A stretch of DNA of 64,000 bases from Trypanosoma brucei gambiense DAL972 (Eukaryota > Euglenozoa > Kinetoplastea > Trypanosomatida > Trypanosomatidae): contig NC_026740.1 of the NCBI RefSeq assembly GCF_000210295.1, positions 372,001 through 436,000 on the forward strand, given 5' to 3'. The translations under genes were made by a program, and so were the position numbers. Shown in pieces: positions 19,040 to 26,868 of the stretch. Position 1 is the first letter of the stretch. Each line of letters starts with the position of its first letter. The notes under the pieces were generated by a model. The model did not search any database. It was not told where the DNA came from and was given only the letters and a program-made list of their open reading frames with translations.

Positions 19040-20257
19040 ATGCGCTTGTTGAAAAAGTCGGTGACAGCAGAAGGTGCTGTGGAGGTAAAGGTGCAAGTAA
19101 GTACCAGTGAAGATTTGTGGCATTTATATAATTTGGTGCTTCCAGGAGACCAGGTACGCACGAACACAAGACGAAAGGTTGTGAAGGAAACTTCTATAGG
19201 ATCACAGGCTGCGGAGGTGCGAACAATTACATTACAGTTACAGGTACGCAACACAGAGTTCTCTCCTGATGAGCTACGCGTTCAGGGAGTTAACGTTAAG
19301 GAGAATGAATGCGTAAAGTTGGGTGCACATCACACACTTTCAGTACACACATTTCCACCGCAGGATGTTGTGATTTTGAAGGATGAGTGGAATGATGTAT
19401 TCGCTGCACGTCTGAAGGAAGCGTGCGATAATGAGTCGCGAGCAGACACAGTGGCAGTTTTGATGAACAGTGGTACTGCATCCGTTCTCCTGGTAACTCC
19501 TTCCTTCATGTACACAAAAGCAAAGATTGAGGTGTCCATAGCCAAGAAACATAAGAACGATGGAACCGCACGGGATAGGAGCATTCAGCGGTTCTTCAAA
19601 CAAGTGTTGGACGCCCTCTGCATGCACGTAGACTTTGATAAGGCTAAGTTGATCCTTATTTGCTCTCCGGCGCATGTGCGGGAGGAATTCAAAGCGTATG
19701 TAGAAGCCGCAATGGCTCATTCTGAGGCTATGGCTATGCGCAACCTCCGCAAAAACTTTTCTAAGATAGTGTTAATAAAGGTGAGAGACAATACGAACGA
19801 CGCCCTTCGTGAGGCGTTCGCGGATCCTAACATTGCAAATCAGATGGAATCTACACGATGCCGTGACGAGATAAAAGTGTGGCAGGACTTTCAGAAGACG
19901 ATGGATGAGGATCCAGACCGCTGCGTATATACGCCACAAATGGTTTACAGGGCGGCGATGTTAGGGGCTGTGGGAAAACTTATGGTGAGTGACGTTGTGT
20001 TTCGCTCTGAAGACCCCACAGTGCGTCGCTTTTACCTTTCACTCATTCGTTTTGTGCGGCAGGGCGGTGGTGGTGTTAGTGTTTTTTCTAGTAACCACGT
20101 CACTGGCGAGCAGTTAACGCAGTTGGGGTTTGTTGCAGCTATTCTTCATTTCCCCTGTGATGAACTTGATGATCTGGAGGTGGTGGAAAATTTTATCGAC
20201 AGCGAGGAAGCCGCAACCTTCATTCGGGAAAATGCTGCGGCAAGTGTAGTTGTGTAA
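19040..20257 (+). CDS. PELO: Pelota/Dom34 ribosome rescue factor
   Basis: A 405-residue eRF1-like protein. The N-terminus MRLLKKSVTAEGAVEVKVQ, LWHLYNLVLPGDQVRTNTRRKV, VNVKENECVKLGAHHTLSV and a C-terminal domain (FVRQGGGGVSVFSSNHVTGEQLTQLGFVAAILHF) match Pelota across its length. The GGQ loop of eRF1 is absent, as expected: Pelota splits stalled ribosomes with Hbs1 and ABCE1 rather than hydrolysing peptidyl-tRNA, and starts no-go and non-stop mRNA decay in the cytosol. The open frame runs up to 18995 but only from a TTG; the conserved Pelota start fixes the ATG at 19040. Confidence 0.95.
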   Translation: MRLLKKSVTAEGAVEVKVQVSTSEDLWHLYNLVLPGDQVRTNTRRKVVKETSIGSQAAEVRTITLQLQVRNTEFSPDELRVQGVNVKENECVKLGAHHTLSVHTFPPQDVVILKDEWNDVFAARLKEACDNESRADTVAVLMNSGTASVLLVTPSFMYTKAKIEVSIAKKHKNDGTARDRSIQRFFKQVLDALCMHVDFDKAKLILICSPAHVREEFKAYVEAAMAHSEAMAMRNLRKNFSKIVLIKVRDNTNDALREAFADPNIANQMESTRCRDEIKVWQDFQKTMDEDPDRCVYTPQMVYRAAMLGAVGKLMVSDVVFRSEDPTVRRFYLSLIRFVRQGGGGVSVFSSNHVTGEQLTQLGFVAAILHFPCDELDDLEVVENFIDSEEAATFIRENAAASVVV

Positions 20258-20563
20258 CTGTGGGTTTTGCCCCTTTCCGATATGCGTGACGATAAAACCG
20301 ATAATCTGGGGATGTACCCTCACCAACCATTTTGTGCGTTGGGGCGTGCGGGGGGAGAGGGCCCGCAGTGCGGGTGTTTCATCAAAGGTGTTACTAATTT
20401 GGAGGTGCCGCTGCTTCCTTCGGTGACGCACTATTATTCCGTACTCTGCTCTATCTTTCGCTTTTTTTTTAAAAAAATCTTTTGTAGCTTTGCTGCTCCC
20501 TCCTCCCCCCTCTCTGTAGCTCTTACTGCTTAATTCTCTTCCTTTGTTGTTTCGCCAAAGGAG
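20258..20563. other. Short intergenic region
   Basis: T-tract at about 20460-20475 and a C/T-rich tract at 20497-20550 ending near CGCCAAAGGAG just before the Nfu start, which is a good trans-splicing signal. No gene. Confidence 0.6.
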
Positions 20564-21406
20564 ATGATAAAGTTCACTCTGCGGTACTTCGCAGTAAGTA
20601 GCTCGACATTTTATCGGCTTCCTCGTCGAATGAGTCCGCCAACTACGCGTTGGGCGGCGTGCTGCGCGTTGTATTCCCATCGTGAACTTCTGCTTTGTAC
20701 GATCTGTCGAGGTGTTTGCTCCGGGAAATCAAGCCAGCGCTTTATTGTGGTTGAGAAGAATGAAACTCCTAACCCTGATTGCCTTCGGTTCTACTCGATG
20801 GAGCTGTCATTCCTTCCTCCTGGTCGGTCTTTAGACCTTCCAGATGCTCAGCACGCCGGCAAATCGCCATTAGCTGAGTTGCTGTTCAGCATCAGCGGAG
20901 TACAGTCGGTTTTCCTTGCGGATGAATATATCACTGTAGGCAAAGTTCCCCATGTGGATTGGGGTTCCCTCGTACCGCAGATACAAGAGTGTATCGTTGA
21001 GTTTGCCGAGAGCGGCGTGGGTATCCTCTCCGAGGAGGGAGAGGCATGTTTTGTTGACAACAATAACGATACTGATCCAGAGGATGATGATGATGAGGTA
21101 GTGCTTGCAGTGAAGGAGTTGCTCTCTGCTCGTATACGGCCGCTTCTTCGAGCAGACGGGGGTAATGTTCGTTACATTAGCATGGATGACGGAACAGTTT
21201 TCGTGCTGCTGGAGGGCGCATGCAAGTCCTGTCCATCATCTGGAGTTACGCTCAAGAATGGAATTGAGCGCATGCTCATGCACTGGATACCTGAGGTAGT
21301 TGAGGTGCAAGAGTGCACAGATGAGATGGCGAGTGATTTACTGGCGGAAAAGGAACTTCGAAGGAAATTGAAGAAGGATGAGGTGAGCGCCTCACAATCA
21401 AACTAG
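20564..21406 (+). CDS. Nfu-type iron-sulfur cluster carrier, mitochondrial
   Basis: A 280-residue Nfu1 (HIRIP5)-family protein. The first 60 residues are rich in Arg, Ser and Cys with few acids (MIKFTLRYFAVSS), fitting mitochondrial import. The Nfu N-domain follows (ETPNPDCLRFY at about 67-77; FSISGVQSVFLADEYITVGK), then an acidic linker (about 169-178, DTDPEDDDDE) and the NifU-C domain with IRPLLRADGGNV and the cluster-binding CKSC (Cys220 and Cys223). Nfu proteins deliver 4Fe-4S clusters to targets such as lipoate synthase and aconitase. T. brucei has several Nfu paralogues; I cannot say which one this is. First ATG after a pyrimidine tract. Confidence 0.93.
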   Translation: MIKFTLRYFAVSSSTFYRLPRRMSPPTTRWAACCALYSHRELLLCTICRGVCSGKSSQRFIVVEKNETPNPDCLRFYSMELSFLPPGRSLDLPDAQHAGKSPLAELLFSISGVQSVFLADEYITVGKVPHVDWGSLVPQIQECIVEFAESGVGILSEEGEACFVDNNNDTDPEDDDDEVVLAVKELLSARIRPLLRADGGNVRYISMDDGTVFVLLEGACKSCPSSGVTLKNGIERMLMHWIPEVVEVQECTDEMASDLLAEKELRRKLKKDEVSASQSN

Positions 21407-22049
21407 GACGCATCCCATTCCCCGTGTTTGGGGGGGGGGGGCGGCGCTGACGACGGTGCGTGTCTGTTTGTTGGTGTTGTTGTTGTTTGACGTATGCGAC
21501 AAACGAATAACTGCAATAATCGTTTGTTTGTCAAGGATTCTGTCTGGTTCAAAACTACAAGGTCTTGGGCAACACGGTATATCAGTGGCTGATCAGCTGC
21601 GGCACGGGGGCCCTCGTCATGTTGTTGTATCCCCTGTTTCCTAGTTAACAGCCATCGTTGCTCACTTCACGTATCGTTTGCTGTAATTTCCAACCGGGGA
21701 GGAGTGTGTGGTGTTCCGTTAGTGCTGGTGGTCGATTTCCCGGTGACTTTACCCAAACCGCTTCACATTTCGGCATTTAGTCGGTTACGGGAAAATGTTA
21801 CAGGATTTAGTGCTGTAAGATGAAGCATCAGGGTCCTCAAGGATCCTGTAGGCACAGTCGTGATGGGCTTGCTAAGCGTGTCTGTTTCGACACTGCTAAA
21901 CGGCTGCCCTTACTGGGTCATTACCATGACGTATTCCTTTTACTTGTTACAGATATATATCGTCTCAGTGAGGCTGTCACGGGGTTGTTGGTTGTAATGA
22001 GCAAGGCTTTGCGTTGGTTGATTTTTTTAGTGAGGAGTACGTGGCTTTA

Positions 22050-22091
22050 TATATCTATATATATCTATATATATAGATATATATATCTATC
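22050..22091. repeat. Self-complementary TATATC/GATATA repeat
   Basis: Blocks of ATATATCT are followed by AGATATAT, so the strand can fold on itself into a long AT hairpin. It lies upstream of the ribosomal protein genes. Confidence 0.6.
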
Positions 22092-22375
22092 ATTCAGGTA
22101 ATGCTTTGTCATCCTGCTTTCATCGCCAACGTTCGGTTCCTCTTTCTTTCCTTCACTATTTTTACGCCTTGCTTCACCAGTCATACCGCTTACGCATAGT
22201 TGTATTTCTCCCCAACATTATTTCCTTTCCCCTGCTGTTACCTGTTCATCGACGAAACAGATTTCCTCCGTCGTTTTTTCCCCCCTTACATGGAGGCTTT
22301 TACCGCTTTCAAGGCTGTTTTGTGATCGTATTTGTTATTTGTACCGCTTTTTACCTATTCAATTTACTCCATTGT

Positions 22376-22377
22376 AG
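22376..22377 (+). promoter_or_regulatory. Predicted spliced-leader acceptor for first RPL7 gene
   Basis: The AG of CATTGTAG follows a long C/T-rich tract and lies 24 bases before the first RPL7 ATG. No ATG intervenes. Confidence 0.55.
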
Positions 22378-22401
22378 CACAGCGCGGTCCATTGATCACA
22401 T

Positions 22402-23130
22402 ATGCCCGCTAAAGCTGTTCCCGCCCCGGAGTCTGCGATCAAGCGCGCTGCCTTCAAGCAGCAGCAGACGGAGAACTTCAAGAAGGCGATCGCTGCGAAC
22501 AAAGTGGCGGCGGCTGCCCTGAAGAAACTTGCGTACAGTCGTGGTCTCAAGTACTCTCGTGAGTACCGCTCCACCGAGAAGAAGCTTGCTGGCTTGCGTC
22601 GGAACGCGAGGCAGCACGGTAACTACTACCTTGAGGCAAAACCAAAGGTAGCTGTTGTCACCCGTATTCGCGGTATTGCGAAGGTGCCACCAAAGCAGCG
22701 CAAGATCCTGCAGCTTCTGAGGCTCCGTCAGATCTTCAATACTGTCTTCGTGCGGTTGAATAAACCAATGGAGAATATGCTCCGCGCAGTGGAGCCGTAC
22801 ATTGCGTATGGCTATCCGTCATTGAGTACGGTACGCGCGATGGTGTACAAGCGTGGGCACTTGAAGATCAACGGTCAGCGTGTGAAGATCACCGATAACC
22901 AGATGATTAAGGACAAGTACCACAACGATGATATCGTCTGTGCCGAAGACATTGTTAACCAGATCTACGCCTGCGGTAAGCACTTCCGGACTGTGACGAA
23001 TGGTTTGTGGCCCTTCAAGCTTGCGCCCCCTGCTGGTGGCATGCGGCAAAAGCGCCGTCACTTCGTCGAGGGTGGTGATTACGGCAACCGTGACACATTG
23101 ATCAACCGCTTCCTCGCGCGTATGATCTAA
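22402..23130 (+). CDS. RPL7: 60S ribosomal protein L7 (uL30), copy 1
   Basis: A 242-residue large-subunit ribosomal protein. The basic, Lys/Ala-rich N-terminal extension (eukaryote-specific) is followed by the L30 domain: VAVVTRIRGIAKVPPKQRKILQ, LRLRQIFNTVFVRLNK, PYIAYGYPSLSTVRAMVYKRG and a C-terminal LINRFLARMI. It binds 5S and 28S rRNA in the cytosolic 60S subunit. The gene uses the C/G-ending codons typical of highly expressed trypanosome genes. The next gene is an almost identical copy; the two differ at one residue (His here, Arg in copy 2, in the KDKYxNDD segment) and one silent change that I noticed. Confidence 0.97.
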   Translation: MPAKAVPAPESAIKRAAFKQQQTENFKKAIAANKVAAAALKKLAYSRGLKYSREYRSTEKKLAGLRRNARQHGNYYLEAKPKVAVVTRIRGIAKVPPKQRKILQLLRLRQIFNTVFVRLNKPMENMLRAVEPYIAYGYPSLSTVRAMVYKRGHLKINGQRVKITDNQMIKDKYHNDDIVCAEDIVNQIYACGKHFRTVTNGLWPFKLAPPAGGMRQKRRHFVEGGDYGNRDTLINRFLARMI

Positions 23131-23144
23131 ACTCTGTGGCGACG
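22402..23144 (+). repeat. RPL7 duplicate unit 1
   Basis: Near-identical to 23415-24157. Identity begins at the start codon (plus one base) and ends 14 bases after the stop; flanks on both sides are unrelated. Confidence 0.9.
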
Positions 23145-23257
23145 GTGGAGCACTGTGCATTATTACTTTGAAATAGTATTTTGTTTTTCGTTTGATGTGG
23201 GTGTGTTGTGTGTACTATTTTTCCACGGCTACCTATTCATCTTTCTCGGTTCTACTT

Positions 23258-23259
23258 AG
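23258..23259 (+). promoter_or_regulatory. Distal spliced-leader acceptor candidate, RPL7 copy 2
   Basis: AG after CATCTTTCTCGGTTCTACTT. If used, the first ATG in the mRNA is at 23370, in frame with RPL7 copy 2, adding 15 residues (MFMTGLILLGKGREV). Confidence 0.35.
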
Positions 23260-23395
23260 GTGGAGCTTTAAATTTCACTTCAATAAAAAATATCTCGTGT
23301 GTACTTTACGAAAGTTTTGTTGCCAACAGAACACGAGTATCTAATTTTCTCCGTTCTGCCTTTACTTTAATGTTTATGACGGGACTCATACTGTT

Positions 23396-23397
23396 AG
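23396..23397 (+). promoter_or_regulatory. Proximal spliced-leader acceptor candidate, RPL7 copy 2
   Basis: AG of CTGTTAG after the pyrimidine tract at about 23342-23367. It lies 17 bases before the normal RPL7 ATG and would remove the upstream in-frame ATGs at 23370 and 23376. Confidence 0.45.
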
Positions 23398-23414
23398 GAA
23401 AAGGTAGAGAAGTT

Positions 23415-24143
23415 ATGCCCGCTAAAGCTGTTCCCGCCCCGGAGTCTGCGATCAAGCGCGCTGCCTTCAAGCAGCAGCAGACGGAGAACTTCAAGAAGGC
23501 GATCGCTGCGAACAAAGTGGCGGCGGCTGCCCTGAAGAAACTTGCGTACAGTCGTGGTCTCAAGTACTCTCGTGAGTACCGCTCCACCGAGAAGAAGCTT
23601 GCTGGCTTGCGTCGGAACGCGAGGCAGCACGGTAACTACTACCTTGAGGCAAAACCAAAGGTAGCTGTTGTCACCCGTATTCGCGGTATTGCGAAGGTGC
23701 CACCAAAGCAGCGCAAGATCCTGCAGCTTCTGAGGCTCCGTCAGATCTTCAATACTGTCTTCGTGCGGTTGAATAAACCAATGGAGAATATGCTCCGCGC
23801 AGTGGAGCCGTACATTGCGTATGGCTATCCGTCATTGAGTACGGTACGCGCGATGGTGTACAAGCGTGGGCACTTGAAGATCAACGGTCAGCGTGTGAAG
23901 ATCACCGATAACCAGATGATTAAGGACAAGTACCGCAACGATGATATCGTCTGTGCCGAAGACATTGTTAACCAGATCTACGCCTGCGGTAAGCACTTCC
24001 GGACTGTGACGAATGGTTTGTGGCCCTTTAAGCTTGCGCCCCCTGCTGGTGGCATGCGGCAAAAGCGCCGTCACTTCGTCGAGGGTGGTGATTACGGCAA
24101 CCGTGACACATTGATCAACCGCTTCCTCGCGCGTATGATCTAA
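23415..24143 (+). CDS. RPL7: 60S ribosomal protein L7 (uL30), copy 2
   Basis: Second 242-residue RPL7 gene, 284 bp downstream of copy 1 and almost identical to it (one amino-acid change, His to Arg). The frame is open upstream, with in-frame ATGs at 23370 and 23376 that could give a longer protein, but homology to copy 1 starts exactly at 23415 and no ribosomal L7 has such an extension, so 23415 is chosen. Which ATG is used depends on the trans-splice site. Two copies probably raise dosage in a system without promoter control of single genes; UTRs differ completely, so the copies may be regulated differently after transcription (inference). Confidence 0.95.
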   Translation: MPAKAVPAPESAIKRAAFKQQQTENFKKAIAANKVAAAALKKLAYSRGLKYSREYRSTEKKLAGLRRNARQHGNYYLEAKPKVAVVTRIRGIAKVPPKQRKILQLLRLRQIFNTVFVRLNKPMENMLRAVEPYIAYGYPSLSTVRAMVYKRGHLKINGQRVKITDNQMIKDKYRNDDIVCAEDIVNQIYACGKHFRTVTNGLWPFKLAPPAGGMRQKRRHFVEGGDYGNRDTLINRFLARMI

Positions 24144-24157
24144 ACTCTGTGGCGACG
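23415..24157 (+). repeat. RPL7 duplicate unit 2
   Basis: Partner of 22402-23144; the repeat covers the coding sequence and 14 bases of 3'UTR. Confidence 0.9.
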
Positions 24158-25206
24158 ACTTCTTGAGGAAAACCTTTCCATCCTATCTAGTTTTCCTTTC
24201 TTATTTTTTGTGTTTGTTGATTTTACTATTTTTTACCGCCTGTAGAGGCTGTTTGCGTTCACTGTTTCCCAACCTCTGCTGGCAGTTTGCTTTGTCATGT
24301 GGTGGTGGGGGGAAGGTGCTAGTTACTCGTCTCATCGGGTGATATTTGTTTTGCCTATGATATTTGTATCTATGCTCTTTTCCCTAATTGTTCTTTTTTT
24401 TTTTTTGTATTCTAAAATGGGTCTTAGTTGTGTTTACCAGGTTGTCCATATCGTTTAGTACAAGTGGGTGCGGAGGTACTGTGTTTACTTATTAGCGGGA
24501 CATTTCATGAAACGGAAAGAAGGCAATTGGAGGGTGAATGTCGTTGGGTTCTACGTGAGGGCACGGGCAGTCGTGGTTTAAACATTTTTTGTGGTCGCTG
24601 TGCAATACCGATTCACGACATTCCTCACCACTATGATTAACTTGTAATGAAGTACTTCGTTGCAATGAGGGGGTGAAGGGTATGTACTTTCACTAAGTTT
24701 CTAGCGGGGCAAACGGAAGGCGGTGTCTGCGATCAGCCAACGGGATCTTGCGTGTGTTACAACTGAAAGTGCGCCATCCTGTGTATCTTGCGATAGGGCT
24801 GTGACGGTTATTGGTTCCCTTTGATTTTCAGTTCAAGCCATCACCAGTCACGCCTTGCGCCACAGTGCCTACGGCATTTGGTGTGTTGTTAAATTACAGG
24901 ATTATTGGTTCCCCGCTCGTTATATCAGCAATGAATGCAGGATAATGGGAGAAAGGGTCGAAGACAATGTTTTTTGTTTCAACACAAGGGAGGAGACTCA
25001 GTATTAGGTGGTATACTTTCTTCATACGCCAAATCTGTTCTAGACGTACGAGAGTGAGTTTGTCTCTCTTTCATTTACTTCATCGCTTCCCCACCCATTC
25101 AACTTCCTCCCCCGTTTTACCTACAACCGGGTGAGGAAGAAAAAATTGTAAAAGGTCCGCATTGTCATATAGCAGGAACTAAAACGTTTCCATTTCAGCA
25201 AAGGTG
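24144..25206. other. Long intergenic region
   Basis: About 1.06 kb without a supported gene. T-tract at 24390-24407; pyrimidine-rich tracts at 25060-25125 precede the coiled-coil gene. The 70-codon frame at 24428 starts with TTG and is not believed. Confidence 0.55.
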
Positions 25207-26421
25207 ATGGAGCATCTAATCGCTGCGAGGCCGCTGCCACCTGCCATAGGAAGGGGCGATAAAATCGAAGGAGCAAAAGCACCTGAAAGAATGAAAACGT
25301 CCATAAGAGACAAATTAGCTGCCGTGCAAAGCATGCGTACCAACGAGCTGCAGGAGGCCCTTGCACGAGAAAAGCAACTGTCATACGTTATATGTGAGTT
25401 GAAGAAACGCTCGGGGGAAATGGAGGTATCGCGGGAAACGGAGCGAGAAATAAACGCGCAGAAGTCCTTTTATATTATTAAGGAAAACGAGTGCCTGAAG
25501 AAACAGGTTCAGTTGCTGGAGAGGGAACTTGCTGACGCAAGGCGGAGGTACGAGAGGGAACTCTTGCGGCTGCAAACAGCGCTGAATAATACGCAGGAGA
25601 TGCTTGTAACGGATAGGCAGATATCGAAGAAGCGAGAAGGTGAGAGGGAGGAAGCCGTTCAACGTTTAGTGACGAACCTTCGCCTCATGCAAGCAGAGAT
25701 TGTGCATTACGAATCGGAGAATAAACGGTTGGAGGCCACGAAGCAGGCGCTGAGTGAGTCGAAAGCCGAATGTGAATCGGTGAGAGCGGAGTGCTCCCTA
25801 TGGAAAGAAATCTGTCAGCATCAGCAGTGGTTTCTTTTGAATGAGCGGGAGGAATTTGTAGATGCTCTTCGTGTTCATGAATTGGAGAAGAAACAACTGT
25901 GGGAAGGTACCACTTGCGCAGCGGCTAAGGTGATGGCCGGATATGCGAAGTCTGTAACTGAGCGTATGGAAAGCGAAGTTGACATCTGTTTTAAGTTAAA
26001 AATGCTTATGCTGAAGGATGTGGTGTCCACCATGAAAGCAGAGCAACTCGAGGAGCAGCGAAAGTTGGCGGCTGAGGAACTGAAAGAGCTGAGGGAGAAG
26101 CGTATGGCACTGATGAAGCTATTTGACAACTACCAGCTGCAAATAGAACAAAATCAGAGGGAGAACTGCGAGAGTTTAGCACTGCTGAAGTCAGTTGATG
26201 ATGCCACAATGGCGTATGTCTTGAAGCAAAGGGATCAAGAGGTGGTAGATAAAATATGTCTATGGAAGGGTGCATATTTAGAGGGTGATAAACTTTTACG
26301 GGCACTACTCAAGCGCTATCAACCGTTCCAGCGGGGAGACGAGAAGTTTGTCTCCCATGTCATTGGATACTTGAACAAAGGGCCGCATGTGCAAGAACCA
26401 CTTGATATATGGCTTGACTAG
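25207..26421 (+). CDS. Coiled-coil protein, possible cytoskeletal/flagellar component
   Basis: 404 residues from ATG 25207 (a GTG lies one codon upstream). From about residue 35 to 345 the sequence is almost unbroken coiled coil: dense Glu/Lys/Arg/Gln heptads such as ENECLKKQVQLLERELADARRRYERELLRLQTAL. There is no membrane segment. The first 30 residues (Pro/Gly-rich) and the last 60 (ending EPLDIWLD) are non-coiled. The general look recalls DUF4515-type basal body or axonemal proteins, but coiled-coil similarity is weak evidence, so I give only a structural name. No function is claimed. Confidence 0.8.
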   Translation: MEHLIAARPLPPAIGRGDKIEGAKAPERMKTSIRDKLAAVQSMRTNELQEALAREKQLSYVICELKKRSGEMEVSRETEREINAQKSFYIIKENECLKKQVQLLERELADARRRYERELLRLQTALNNTQEMLVTDRQISKKREGEREEAVQRLVTNLRLMQAEIVHYESENKRLEATKQALSESKAECESVRAECSLWKEICQHQQWFLLNEREEFVDALRVHELEKKQLWEGTTCAAAKVMAGYAKSVTERMESEVDICFKLKMLMLKDVVSTMKAEQLEEQRKLAAEELKELREKRMALMKLFDNYQLQIEQNQRENCESLALLKSVDDATMAYVLKQRDQEVVDKICLWKGAYLEGDKLLRALLKRYQPFQRGDEKFVSHVIGYLNKGPHVQEPLDIWLD

Positions 26422-26868
26422 TGGTGTCTGTTGTTGTTGTATTCAGGTGGCAATCTCCACCTCAAATGTAGTTAGACATCATCAGTGCCACCTTTATTTA
26501 TTTATTTATTTTTGTATTTTTGCTTCCCTACCCTCTACATTTGATACATGCGCACTTTTCATATGGGGAACACTTTGCTACCTGTGATTTTATGTACGTT
26601 GCAACTGTCTTCTTTTTTTTTTTTCTGGAAATAGTAGTATACTTGCGTGCCCCCCTTTTTTTTTTCACAGTTCTACTACTGGAAAGATGAGAGGATTTGG
26701 CGAAGCTCTTTTTCTTTTTTCATTTACTTTCTGAAGAAGTGCAGAAGCTTCTCTCACTGATGCTGTTGTCCTTGTTTCCAATTACCGGTCCTTCTGTTTC
26801 TGCAACTTAAATTATTAAACCACTTTTTACGTTCTCCAATCATCTTCTACACAAATATCAACAATCAT
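26422..26868. other. Intergenic region
   Basis: Several T-tracts (26495-26525, 26611-26623, 26655-26667) and a pyrimidine-rich stretch from 26705 to 26850 upstream of the MCM-BP start. No gene. Confidence 0.6.

Larger units (their letters stand above)
21407..22401. other. Long intergenic region before RPL7 pair
   Basis: About 1 kb. Has a G-run (about 21430-21440), an ATG frame of 93 codons at 21820-22101 that ends in a TA-rich repeat and shows no family features, and an AT palindrome at about 22050-22091. C/T-rich sequence fills 22100-22370. Confidence 0.5.

Noticed and set aside
21820..22101. ATG frame of 93 codons between Nfu and RPL7
   Set aside because: Ends in a TA repeat (Ile-Tyr run), no motif; could be part of a UTR.
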